DNA from: Pirellulaceae bacterium
Lineage (GTDB): Bacteria; Planctomycetota; Planctomycetia; Pirellulales; Pirellulaceae
Direction: 5' to 3'
Assembly: GCA_023382975.1 (NCBI GenBank)
Contig: JAHDXO010000001.1
Location: forward strand, 372,001 to 436,000
DNA length: 64,000 bases
Numbering within the stretch: position 1 is the first letter of the stretch; every line of letters starts with the position of its first letter. Made by a program: the position numbers and the translations under genes. Positions 44,192 through 54,387 of this stretch are shown piece by piece. A model generated the notes under the pieces. The model was not told the origin of the DNA, ran no database searches, and worked only from the letters and a program-made list of their open reading frames with translations.

Positions 44192-45301
44192 ATGCGAGCG
44201 ATTGTAGCGCATGCTCCAGGCGCGCCGGCGCGCGAGTTGCGACAGGTGGTGCTTGGTAGCGGTCTGGATTGCGAAGCGGCGGACTGTGTCGCTTGGCACG
44301 ATTTGGCGGTGCGGTTGGGCCAAAGCGACGCGGATGTCGTGCTGGTCAGTCTGGATGCGGCGGACGATTCCGTCTGGCAGGCGTTGCAGGAGGCGGGCCA
44401 ATTGACTCGTTCGCCGTTGCTGGCCATTGGCGACCGGTCGGATGCGGTCGCAACGCAACGGGCTCAGCAACTGGGTGTTGGACACATCATTCCCCCGTCC
44501 GATGTCCGCCGTGCGTTGGATGAGACGCTCGAGCGGCTGCGTCGCGACGGACAAGTGCGGGCGCAGCGCGGCCGTGTCTTGTCGGTGTTCGCTCCGACGC
44601 CGGGTAGCGGCGGAACGACCGTGGCGGTCAATCTGGCCGGGGCGATGAACCGTCGGCATCCCGACGAAGTGGCCGTGCTGGAACTGGCTCGCGAGTTCGG
44701 GGATATGGCGCTGATGCTGGACTTGGAGCCGAAGGTCGCGGCCGAAGATCTCTGCCGCCGCTGGCAGTCGTTGGACCGCGGCAGTCTGGCGGGCAGCGTC
44801 ACGACGCACAGCAGCGGTCTGCGGGTCTTGGCCAATCCGGTCGAGCAGCCGGAGAACCGGCAACTGAGCGCCGCGTCGGCGCGGCGGCTGACGGTGTTAG
44901 CCCGCGTGACCTTCCCGTACACCATCCTGTCGCTCGACAGCCGTCTCTCCGAGGTCGAGGTCGAGGTGATGCAGTTATCGGACAAGGTCGTGCTGGTGGT
45001 TCGCCCGGACGTGCCCGCCGTTCGCCGTGCGCGTTGGGCATTGAAAGAGGCGATTGAACAGGGCGTGGATCGGGAACGCTGGCATCTGGTGGTGAACCGG
45101 TACGGACAGTCGGGGCAATTGCCGTTGCCCCAGATCGAAGCGGCGCTGGGACTCAAGGCCCAGCAGTTGATTCCGGACGATCCGAGCAGCGTGAATCGGG
45201 CTGCCAACGAAGGCCAATTGTTGCACGACCGGCTATGGTTCCGTGCCATCAAACGCCGGTTCAACCGCTTGGCCGGAGCATTGAACGGCCGGGCGGGCTA
45301 G
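44192..45301 (+). CDS. cpaE: CpaE-like Tad pilus localisation ATPase
   Basis: MinD/ParA-superfamily protein that places the Tad secretion machine. ATG 44192 has GGAAAGG upstream and gives 369 aa. Residues 1-120 look like a receiver-type domain without the phosphoacceptor pattern (DVVLVSLDAADDSVWQALQE). The ATPase domain has the P-loop variant VFAPTPGSGGTTVAVNLAGA, in which the expected lysine-rich signature (GKGGVGKT) is replaced by PGSGGTT, as in other CpaE proteins. It heads a four-gene operon with 45 bp to cpaF. Confidence 0.88.
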   Translation: MRAIVAHAPGAPARELRQVVLGSGLDCEAADCVAWHDLAVRLGQSDADVVLVSLDAADDSVWQALQEAGQLTRSPLLAIGDRSDAVATQRAQQLGVGHIIPPSDVRRALDETLERLRRDGQVRAQRGRVLSVFAPTPGSGGTTVAVNLAGAMNRRHPDEVAVLELAREFGDMALMLDLEPKVAAEDLCRRWQSLDRGSLAGSVTTHSSGLRVLANPVEQPENRQLSAASARRLTVLARVTFPYTILSLDSRLSEVEVEVMQLSDKVVLVVRPDVPAVRRARWALKEAIEQGVDRERWHLVVNRYGQSGQLPLPQIEAALGLKAQQLIPDDPSSVNRAANEGQLLHDRLWFRAIKRRFNRLAGALNGRAG

Positions 45302-45346
45302 GCGATTGGTTCGTCAGGAGAGCCCGATCTACACGAAGGAGAAGCG

Positions 45347-46693
<1,347 letters not shown>

Positions 46694-46694
46694 C

Positions 46695-47642
46695 GTGACG
46701 CACCGGGTCGTTCTGCTCATTCTGTCCTTTCTGATCTGCTCGTTTCTCGGAACGTTCTTCGTTCTGCTGGCGCAGCGTTTGTGGGGCCGCCGGCAGATGC
46801 GGATGGAGCAGCGTTTGGGTCTCGGGCCGACTCAACGCCGCGACACGCCGCTGCAGATCAGTCCCGAGTTCGACGACGCGGGTGGACTGGCAGGCCGCGT
46901 GAACCGTGGTTTCAGCCGGTTCTTCGCTCAGACCGGCATCGACATGGCGCCGGACACGGCGTTTTTGGTGGCAGCGGCGGTCGGACTGCTGCTGTGCGGT
47001 ACGGTTCTGCTGTGGCGCGACGATATGCTCGAAGCCGCCGGTGCTCTGGCCTTCGGTTTTCTGAGCGTGATCGCCTATTTCCGGTATCGCCGAGCGAAAC
47101 GTTTGGCCGAGATTCAGGAGCAACTGCCGGATGTGATGGAGTTGCTGGCCCGGGCCGTGCGGGCGGGGGAAAGCCTCGATCAGGCGGTGCAGTTGGTCGG
47201 CGCGACCGTCCCCAAGCCGCTGGGCCCGGAGTTCAGCCGGTTGGCCCGCCAACTGGAGATGGGTCTGTCGGTCGACGCGGCGATGCGCGCGATGACGCGT
47301 CGGGCTCCGGTCACCGAGATCCGCATTCTGGCCTCGACACTGATGGTCCAACGCGAAACGGGCGGCAGTCTGCCGATCACCCTGGAGCGGCTGTCCGCGG
47401 TGATTCGGGACCGCTTGAGCTACCATCGGCAATTCCGAGCGGCGACCGGCGCCGGGCGGGTCAGCACGCTGCTGATCGGTGTTGCCGGTCCGCTGATCGC
47501 CGTGTACCTGTTCGTCTTTCAACGGGACTACTTCAATAAGTTCACCGAATCGTATCCCGGCCAGTTGCTGTTGGGGACGGCCATTGTGCTGCAAATCATC
47601 GGCTTTTTGTGGATCTACCGGCTGTTGAAGAGCGACTACTGA
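46695..47642 (+). CDS. tadB: Tad pilus inner-membrane protein TadB
   Basis: A 315-aa integral membrane protein of the GspF/TadB group. An N-terminal helix (VVLLILSFLICSFLGTFFVL), a further pair of helices near residues 85-130, the type II secretion F domain (QLPDVMELLARAVRAGESLD; FSRLARQLEMGLSVDAAM) and two C-terminal helices are visible. Its TGA overlaps the ATG of tadC by one base, so the two subunits are translationally coupled. Confidence 0.92.
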   Translation: MTHRVVLLILSFLICSFLGTFFVLLAQRLWGRRQMRMEQRLGLGPTQRRDTPLQISPEFDDAGGLAGRVNRGFSRFFAQTGIDMAPDTAFLVAAAVGLLLCGTVLLWRDDMLEAAGALAFGFLSVIAYFRYRRAKRLAEIQEQLPDVMELLARAVRAGESLDQAVQLVGATVPKPLGPEFSRLARQLEMGLSVDAAMRAMTRRAPVTEIRILASTLMVQRETGGSLPITLERLSAVIRDRLSYHRQFRAATGAGRVSTLLIGVAGPLIAVYLFVFQRDYFNKFTESYPGQLLLGTAIVLQIIGFLWIYRLLKSDY

Positions 47643-48577
47643 TGACGACGTTGGATCTGGTAACCATCGCTGGCTTTTTCGCCTTCACCGGACTGGTGTT
47701 CTCGATCGGGATCGCGGTCATGCAACTCCAGCGTGACCGTCTGCGCGAACGATTGTGGGGCAGCCCAACCGGCGGCGAGGCCGATCTGCCGTGGGTGCGC
47801 GACGGCGGCCCTGCGGGAGTTCCGCTGCTGCCGGGCGAAGGCACGGGCAAGCGGACGGCGAAACTCCAGCAGGAACTGCTCCGCGCCGGCTGGTATCGGC
47901 CGACGGCGATGCGTGATTTCCTAGCGCTCCGCAACGGGGCCATCATCTTTGTGCTGATCTTTGCCGGTGTTCTGGCGGTGGTGTTCGGACCCGAGAATCC
48001 GGACTTGGTTCTTCGCACGATCCAGTTCGGCGTGGGCGGCCTGGTGCTGGTTTGGGCTTTGCCGCGGATTTATTTGCGCGCGGCGGGAAACCTGCGGGTG
48101 CAGCGCATCCGGCGAGCGTTGCCGGACGCTTTGGATCTGATGACGATGTGCTTGACCGGCGGTTTGTCGCTGCACCATGCCTTCGAGCATGTCAGCCGCG
48201 AGATCTGGTTCGCGCATCCCGATCTGGCCAAGGAACTGCAGATCGTCAAGCAGCAGACCGATCTGCGGTCGTCGGAGTTCGCCTTTCAGCAATTCGCCCG
48301 CCGCATCGACCTGGCGGAGATCGTCGCCTTGTCGTCGTTGATCGCCCAGGGCCAGCGGCTCGGCACCGACGTGGTGACCTCGATCCGGGAATACGCCGAC
48401 AGCATCCGTCTGCGCCGCCGTCAAGCGGCCGACGAACGGTCGAGCAAGGCCGGTGTCAAAATGCTCTTCCCGCTCACCCTCTGCCTGTTGCCGTCGGTCT
48501 TCATCATCCTCTGGGGTCCAAGCGTGCTGGAACTCTACCTGTTTCTCCAGCAGTTCGAACGCCTGACGCCGAGCTGA
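47642..48577 (+). CDS. tadC: Tad pilus inner-membrane protein TadC
   Basis: Companion of TadB, 311 aa from ATG 47642. It has an N-terminal helix (TIAGFFAFTGLVFSIGIAVM), two central helices and the F domain (ALPDALDLMTMCLTGGLSLH; FQQFARRIDLAEIVALSSLI), ending in a helix with LLPSVFIILWGPSVLELYLF. It closes the operon. No flp pilin, prepilin peptidase, secretin (cpaC) or tadD is present in the window. It converges on the DUF1501 gene. Confidence 0.92.
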   Translation: MTTLDLVTIAGFFAFTGLVFSIGIAVMQLQRDRLRERLWGSPTGGEADLPWVRDGGPAGVPLLPGEGTGKRTAKLQQELLRAGWYRPTAMRDFLALRNGAIIFVLIFAGVLAVVFGPENPDLVLRTIQFGVGGLVLVWALPRIYLRAAGNLRVQRIRRALPDALDLMTMCLTGGLSLHHAFEHVSREIWFAHPDLAKELQIVKQQTDLRSSEFAFQQFARRIDLAEIVALSSLIAQGQRLGTDVVTSIREYADSIRLRRRQAADERSSKAGVKMLFPLTLCLLPSVFIILWGPSVLELYLFLQQFERLTPS

Positions 48578-48663
48578 CGACGACCGGACTCCGTGGCTTT
48601 CGGCTTGACCTTGGACCACGAGTTAGTTCCAGCGGCGTCGCCCGAGTTCGGCAATCGCCCGCT

Positions 48664-50079
48664 TCACACGAGCAGTTCGCGAACGACGCGGCCGTGGACG
48701 TCGGTCAGGCGGAAGTCGCGGCCGGCGTAGCGGTAGGTCAATCGCTCGTGGTCCAGACCCAGTTGGTACAGGATGGTGGCGTGCAGGTCGTGGATATGGA
48801 CTTTGTCCTCGACCGCCCTGGCGCCGAATTCGTCGGTCGCTCCGAAAGCACGGCCCGGCTTGAACCCGCCCCCGGACAGCCACACGGTGAATCCACCGGG
48901 GTTGTGATCGCGACCGGTGCCATTGCCTTGGGCGTAGGGGGTTCTTCCGAACTCGCTGCCCCACCACACGATCGTGTCTTCCAGCAGGCCGCGCTGCTTC
49001 AGGTCTTCCAACAAGCCGGCGATCGGCCGGTCGACCGCTTGGGCGTGATCCTGATGCTTGGGCATGTTCGAATGCTGGTCCCAGGCGGGATTGGCGGAAC
49101 TGTCGCCGTAGGTGACTTGGATGTAACGCACGCCGGCTTCGCACAGCCGCCGCGCCATCAGGCACTGACGCCCAAAGTTGTCCGTCGGCCGCTGGCCGAT
49201 GCCGTACATTTCGAGTGTCGCTGCCGTCTCGTGACTCAAGTCCAGCGTTTCCGGGGCGTTCTGCTGCATGCGCCACGCCAGTTCGTACGACTGAACGACG
49301 GCCTCCAACTCTGCGTCGCCCGGCCGTTGGTTCATCTGCTGATCATGCAGCTCGCGCAGCAGGTCGAAGCGAGTCCGCTGGTCGCTCGGAGAAAGTTGCG
49401 ACGCGAGGTTGCGGATCGTCGCTTCGGACGCCGGCGCGCCGGCCCGCCCCAGCGGCGTGCCCTGATAGACGGCAGGCAGGAAGGCGTTGCCGTAGTTGCG
49501 CGCTCCGCCGTTGCCCGCGGACGGCGAGATCGAAACGAAGCCGGGCAGGTTGTCGTTCTCCGTGCCCAATCCGTACAGTACCCACGAGCCTATGCTGGGC
49601 CGGATGAAATTGGTCGAGCCGCAGTGCAGAAACAGAGTCGCAGGTCCGTGCGCGACGCCCTCGGTGTGCATCGAGTGGACGAAGGTCAGGTCGTCGACCC
49701 GCGCGGCGATGTGCGGGAACAGGGAACTGGCCCAGCGTCCGCACTGGCCATGTTGAGCGAACTGCCACAGCGGTTTCATGACACGCTGGGCGACGCCGCG
49801 TCGGCCCGTGTTGGCGATGATCCGCGCGTCGTCAAACGCGAATTGCTTGCCGTCCTGCTGCAAGAGCGTCGGTTTGTAGTCGAACGAATCGACCTGGCTG
49901 ACTCCGCCCTGCATGAATAGAAAGATGATCCGCTTGGCTTTGGGCGGATGGTGCGGTCGGTGGTCCGGCGCGGCGGAAGACGTGCGCGTCTGGGCCGATG
50001 CGATCCCGGCCAGAGCTAGAGCGCCGAATCCGCAACTGGATCGTGTTAACCATTCTCGACGACTGATCGACGTCCGCAT
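48664..50079 (-). CDS. Tat-exported DUF1501 protein
   Basis: A 471-aa planctomycete DUF1501 protein, related in fold to sulfatase/alkaline phosphatase enzymes, function unproven. The N-terminus SRREWLTRSSCGFGALALAG has a twin-arginine motif, so it is exported folded. Later marks are KRIIFLFMQGGVSQVDSFDY, LPGFVSISPS, VRYIQVTYGD and VWWGSEFGRTPYAQG followed by GRDHNPGG. It starts 26 bp after the DUF1549/1553 gene stop on the same strand. The pair is a standard planctomycete unit, often beside sulfatases in polysaccharide loci. Confidence 0.9.
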   Translation of the reverse strand: MRTSISRREWLTRSSCGFGALALAGIASAQTRTSSAAPDHRPHHPPKAKRIIFLFMQGGVSQVDSFDYKPTLLQQDGKQFAFDDARIIANTGRRGVAQRVMKPLWQFAQHGQCGRWASSLFPHIAARVDDLTFVHSMHTEGVAHGPATLFLHCGSTNFIRPSIGSWVLYGLGTENDNLPGFVSISPSAGNGGARNYGNAFLPAVYQGTPLGRAGAPASEATIRNLASQLSPSDQRTRFDLLRELHDQQMNQRPGDAELEAVVQSYELAWRMQQNAPETLDLSHETAATLEMYGIGQRPTDNFGRQCLMARRLCEAGVRYIQVTYGDSSANPAWDQHSNMPKHQDHAQAVDRPIAGLLEDLKQRGLLEDTIVWWGSEFGRTPYAQGNGTGRDHNPGGFTVWLSGGGFKPGRAFGATDEFGARAVEDKVHIHDLHATILYQLGLDHERLTYRYAGRDFRLTDVHGRVVRELLV

Positions 50080-50105
50080 TGTTCACGGCCTCGCGGGAGA
50101 GAGTG

Positions 50106-52979
50106 TCAGTGGATCAACCGGAACTCGGCCGAAGCGAACAGCGCATGGTACAACGCCGCCCAGCCTTGCCGAGGATCGTTCGAGTGAGCATCCAAATGCT
50201 TGCGGGCGATCGCCGCCTCCGCTTCCGTCGGCCGCCGCCCGAGCGTCTGGCGGTAGACTCGGACGATCTGGTGGTCAAGCTCCTCTTGACCATCTTCCAG
50301 CAACCGTTCCGCGGCGGCCTGGGCCTGTTGGGCGACGAACGGGTGATTGAGCATAAACAGGGCTTGCGGCGCGATGGTGCTGGCGTCGCGCTGTCCGGTG
50401 GTCGTGCTGGGGTCGGCCGGGTCGAACGCGGCGATCAGGTCGGGCAGCGAGTTGCGGAAGTACGGCAGATAGACGCTGCGGACCGTGGCATCGGTCGCGA
50501 AGGCAAAGTCGGCGGCCAGGGTCGGCGGGAAATGCCTGCCGCCTCGTTCGGGGCTCAGCCGGCCGCTGATCTGCAGGATTCCGTCGCGGATCGCTTCCGC
50601 TTCCAAGCGGCGGCGATTGGCGCGGCCGAACAGCCGATTGTCTGGATCGGCCGATTTTGTCGCGGGCACGGCCTGCGACGCCTGCTGATACGTTTCGGTC
50701 AGCACGATCCGCCGCACGAGACGCTTGATCGACCAGCCTTCCTGCATGAATTGCAGCGCCAACTGGTCGAGCAGTTCGGGATGCGAAGGCCGCTGGCCGC
50801 TGACGCCGAAATTGTCCGTCGTGCGGACAATGCCCGCGCCCAGCAGCCAATGCCAAACACGATTGACGATCACGCGCGCCGTCAGAGGGTTCTGGGGTGA
50901 AGCGATCCAGTCGGCCAGTTCCTTGCGGCCGCTTTGGTCGGCGGGGATCGAGGGCGGATCGCCGTACACGGCGACCTGGAGGAAGCCTCGCGGCGCGACA
51001 TCGCCCAGATTGGACGGGCTGCCGCGCAGATGCACCCGCAAGTCCTCGATCTTCGCCTCCTCGACCACCGCCATCACCATCTCTCGCTTCGGTGCTGCGG
51101 CCTGAAGCTGCTTCAATTCGGCCTCGAGGCGGGCCAGTTCCGACGCTGCTTCATTTATCGCTTCGCTCGTAGCGGACTTCGCCTCGGCGACCGCGGCGGC
51201 CGGAGACTGGGGCGTCGGTTCCAGCGGGACGAAGACGACCGCGTCGGCGGTGACGTGGCCTTGTGTGCCCTCGTTGGAGATCATCACGTGGGCTTGGCCG
51301 TTCGCCTCGAAGTGGTACTGCCCCAGGGAAACGTAGCGACCGTCGATCGGCCCGCGGGGCTGCATGTCGACTTCGACCACCGTGTCGCCGTCGGCGCTGA
51401 ACACGGTCACCGGCACGGCGCGAGCGCGGCCGCTGCCTTCGGCATAGGCCAGTCGCACCTCGTAGCGACCCGGCGGCAGATCCTGGGGCTCGAAGGTCAG
51501 CGTCTTCTCGCCTTTGCCTGTGTTCTGATCGTGCAGGTAGCCCCGGCTGATGTACGAGCCGGTGTAGACCGAATGCTGCCATGTGCCGACTCGCTTGGCT
51601 TGGTCGTCGTCCACGACAACGCCGGCAATGTCTGCAGGATCCAGCGGGCCACGGTCGCCGGCGCGGACCGTTTCCGTGCGGGCCTTGAGCTGCTTGATCC
51701 GAGCAGTCAAACGCTCGACGTTCGCCTGGTGCCGGTTCCACTCGGCTTCGACTTCCGGCGCGACGGGCAATGGCACTTCCATCCATTTCGAGACATTCGC
51801 ATGTTCCAACGCTTTGGTGTTTCGCAAAATGCCGGCCAGGGCGTAGTAATCCGTCGTCGGGATCGGGTCGAATTTGTGGTCGTGGCAGCGGGCACAGGTG
51901 ACGGTCTGTGCGAGAAATCCCTTGCCGATGACGTCCAGTTGCTCGTCGACCACGTCCAGCCGCAGCAGGTTCTTGTCTTGATTTTCCAAGTTGGCATTGC
52001 CCAGCAACAGCATCGTAGTCGCCGTCAACAAGCGGCGGCGATCCTCGGAATCGTCGGCGGGCAACAGATCGCCGGCGATCTGTTCCCGGATGAAGCGGTC
52101 GAACGGCAGATCGCTGTTGAAACTGTCGATGACGTAGTCGCGATAACGCCAGGCTTCGCGGAAAACCAAACCGCGTAGCGTCACGGAATCGGCGTAGCGG
52201 ACAATGTCCAGCCAGTGTCTGCCCCAACGCTCGCCGAACTCCGGCCGGGCCAGGAGCTGATCGACCAGTCGCTCGTAGGCGTCGTCATTCGGATCGGACA
52301 AGAACGAGTCCATTTCGGCGACCGTCGGCGGCAGCCCGAGCAGACCGAAATAGACTCGCCGCACAAGAGTCTCACGATCGGCCCTGCCGGCCGGTTCCAG
52401 ACCGCGAGCCGCGAGTGCCGCGCCGATGAAGCGATCGATCTCGGTGCGCTGCCAGCGCGGGTCGTCGACGTGCGGTACGGGGTGTTGGCGCGGAAGCTGA
52501 TAGGCCCAGAACTGGCGACCTTGCTCAATCGTCAGGCCGACCTGCTTCGTGACGGACGCAGCACCGCCGCGCGGATCGGCAGCGCCTCGGCGAACCCAGG
52601 CTTCAAAGTCGGCGACGATCGGAGCGGGCAATTGGCCTTGCGGAGGCATCTGCACTTCGTCGCTGTAACGCAACGCCTGGATCAACAGGCTTTCGTCGGG
52701 ATGGTGGGCGACGATCGCCGGGCCCGAATCGCCGCCGGTCCGCCAGCCTTCCTCGCTGTCCAACAGCAGGCCGCCTTTCAGCCGCTTCTTGCTCTGCGCT
52801 TCCGCCGAATGGCATTCGTAGCAGTGCTCGACTAACAGGGGCCGGATCTTCTCTTCGAAAAACGCGACATTCTTGTCACTGCGGACTTCGGCAGATTTGT
52901 CGTCGGCGACTGCCGAACGGATTGGTCCAGTCGCGGCCGTCAGCAACAGCGCCAGCACGAAAAATGGATGAGTTCTCAT
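50106..52979 (-). CDS. PSD1/DUF1549-DUF1553 protein with cytochrome c motif
   Basis: A 957-aa exported protein. After a signal peptide (FFVLALLLTAATGPIRSAVA), a planctomycete cytochrome C domain has the haem motif Cys53-x2-Cys56-His57 (CYECH), then RLKGGLLLDSEEGWRTGGDS. DUF1549 follows (RTEIDRFIGAALAARGLEPA; WGRHWLDIVRYADS), then a carbohydrate-binding-like insert (PPGRYEVRLAYAEGSGRARA), then DUF1553 (LTARVIVNRVWHWLLGAGIV; FNRLF-type RANRRRLEAEAIRD). It is the first gene of a two-gene operon with DUF1501. It likely works at the cell envelope in redox chemistry; substrate unknown. Confidence 0.92.
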   Translation of the reverse strand: MRTHPFFVLALLLTAATGPIRSAVADDKSAEVRSDKNVAFFEEKIRPLLVEHCYECHSAEAQSKKRLKGGLLLDSEEGWRTGGDSGPAIVAHHPDESLLIQALRYSDEVQMPPQGQLPAPIVADFEAWVRRGAADPRGGAASVTKQVGLTIEQGRQFWAYQLPRQHPVPHVDDPRWQRTEIDRFIGAALAARGLEPAGRADRETLVRRVYFGLLGLPPTVAEMDSFLSDPNDDAYERLVDQLLARPEFGERWGRHWLDIVRYADSVTLRGLVFREAWRYRDYVIDSFNSDLPFDRFIREQIAGDLLPADDSEDRRRLLTATTMLLLGNANLENQDKNLLRLDVVDEQLDVIGKGFLAQTVTCARCHDHKFDPIPTTDYYALAGILRNTKALEHANVSKWMEVPLPVAPEVEAEWNRHQANVERLTARIKQLKARTETVRAGDRGPLDPADIAGVVVDDDQAKRVGTWQHSVYTGSYISRGYLHDQNTGKGEKTLTFEPQDLPPGRYEVRLAYAEGSGRARAVPVTVFSADGDTVVEVDMQPRGPIDGRYVSLGQYHFEANGQAHVMISNEGTQGHVTADAVVFVPLEPTPQSPAAAVAEAKSATSEAINEAASELARLEAELKQLQAAAPKREMVMAVVEEAKIEDLRVHLRGSPSNLGDVAPRGFLQVAVYGDPPSIPADQSGRKELADWIASPQNPLTARVIVNRVWHWLLGAGIVRTTDNFGVSGQRPSHPELLDQLALQFMQEGWSIKRLVRRIVLTETYQQASQAVPATKSADPDNRLFGRANRRRLEAEAIRDGILQISGRLSPERGGRHFPPTLAADFAFATDATVRSVYLPYFRNSLPDLIAAFDPADPSTTTGQRDASTIAPQALFMLNHPFVAQQAQAAAERLLEDGQEELDHQIVRVYRQTLGRRPTEAEAAIARKHLDAHSNDPRQGWAALYHALFASAEFRLIH

Positions 52980-53038
52980 CGTTCCCCGACAGAAGCAACG
53001 GAAAGGAATCGCCGATCGATAGAACGTTGTTTATGCGA

Positions 53039-53067
53039 ATCCTAACCCTCCGCCCCCGCGGCGACAA
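53039..53067 (-). promoter_or_regulatory. Candidate promoter of the DUF1549/DUF1501 operon
   Basis: Minus-strand TTGTCG (complement of 53062-53067) and TAGGAT (complement of 53039-53044) are exactly 17 bp apart, 60 bp before the start codon. The remaining bases to 53356 hold no gene. Confidence 0.4.
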
Positions 53068-53356
53068 CCATGAAATCGCTTGTACGGAACACAATTCCCG
53101 AAACGACATTTCGGTCAGCAACTCTCTGTTTGTCGTGGATTTGGAACGTCGTGCCTTGTGGAATTCGATTCGTGGCCATAAGCTGCCTGCATGAGGGGAG
53201 CGTGACGTTTGAAGCGGGAAGAAGGAAATCGCTCGGAAGGACTGGAGTTCGATGAGTTGTCTGGGCTATTCGGTCGATTGAGGCCTCGTTCGGGAGAATG
53301 GCCACAGTACGGAGACTGGCCGCCGCGAGGCGCGGGGGACGAGTCATAGCGGAACG

Positions 53357-54109
53357 GTGCCAATGCAGAGAAACATTTCATCCACTTTGCCGCACGTGCT
53401 TGCCTTCTTGGCGGTGTTGTTGATTGCGAAAGTGACGCTGAGCATTGTGTTCGAGTATCGGAACTACATCCCGCCGAATTTCGGCTCGGACTTCTTGCGC
53501 GGTCGGGAAGCGTATTTCTGGGGCGCCTACGGATGGGCGTTCTACACGCATCTGGCCTCGGGGCCCGCGTCGTTGATGCTTGGCACGCTGCTGGTCAGCG
53601 ATCGATTTCGACGGAGCTATTCCGCCTGGCACCGTCGGCTTGGACGAGTGCAGGCGGCCTGCGTGTTGCTGCTGGTTGCACCCAGCGGTTTGTGGATGGC
53701 CTATTACGCGGCGACGGGCGCCGTGGCCGCCGCTGGACTGGGCTCGCTGGCCATCGCCACGGCATCGTGCGTCGCGTTTGGGTGGCGATCGGCCGTCGTG
53801 CGGCGGTTTGCCGACCACCGTCTTTGGATGTGGCGCACGTTCGTTCTCTTGTGCTCGGCGGTCGTGCTGCGGTTGATCGGCGGGTTGGCGACCGTTGCCC
53901 AATTCGATGCCCTCTGGCTGTATCCGCTTTCGACCTGGGCCAGTTGGCTCGTGCCGCTGCTGGTGCTCGAGGCCAGTCGGTTAATGGTTCCGCCCGCCCG
54001 AGTCCTTAACGGCGGAAACGCTGCTCGCAGTCCACAGATGTCGCCTCGCAGGGGCCTGAACGAATCAGCCCACGGCAACGCCCTGGGTAATGGTGACAAT
54101 AGAATCTGA
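53357..54109 (+). CDS. DUF2306-type membrane protein
   Basis: A 250-aa integral membrane protein with about six hydrophobic segments (LAFLAVLLIAKVTLSIVFEY; WAFYTHLASGPASLMLGTLL; VQAACVLLLVAPSGLWMAYY; FVLLCSAVVLRLIGGLATVA). The HxHRxLGR-like WHRRLGRVQ and the His in FYTHLAS and in FADHRLWMWR match the DUF2306 pattern, where they may bind haem. GTG 53357 and ATG 53363 are both possible starts. The tail beyond about residue 220 is low in homology and passes into a repeat region. Confidence 0.8.
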   Translation: MPMQRNISSTLPHVLAFLAVLLIAKVTLSIVFEYRNYIPPNFGSDFLRGREAYFWGAYGWAFYTHLASGPASLMLGTLLVSDRFRRSYSAWHRRLGRVQAACVLLLVAPSGLWMAYYAATGAVAAAGLGSLAIATASCVAFGWRSAVVRRFADHRLWMWRTFVLLCSAVVLRLIGGLATVAQFDALWLYPLSTWASWLVPLLVLEASRLMVPPARVLNGGNAARSPQMSPRRGLNESAHGNALGNGDNRI

Positions 54110-54118
54110 TCGCCCTGA

Positions 54119-54260
54119 AAGGCAACGCCGTGAAGCATTCCTTTTTCGAGGAATTCGCCCCTTTTAGCGGAACGGCGCAAGCCGTCCGGTTCGTCGCATC
54201 TTCCGAAACACCGGATGGCTTGCGCCATTTCGCTACAAAATGCTTCACGGCGTTGCCCTT
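54119..54260. repeat. Nested inverted repeat, about 140 bp
   Basis: Outer arms GGCAACGCCGTGAAGCATT (54121-54139) and its exact reverse complement (54239-54257). Inner arms at 54165-54189 and 54211-54235 match 22 of 25, two of the three differences being G-U compatible on the plus strand. The whole unit could fold into one long hairpin with a 21-nt loop and a 25-nt bulge. It lies between the DUF2306 gene and the 3' end of the penicillin acylase gene. No transposase is present. Confidence 0.85.
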
Positions 54261-54387
54261 CGGGGCGAACGATGTCGCAACTTCCGGCGGTGGTGCATCG
54301 GAATACCGCAAATCGAGGCTGCCGATGTCCTGAAGTCCACGCCATTCGACACGACGTCGGCGGCGGCTGCCGTGCGGCGATCGTGCT

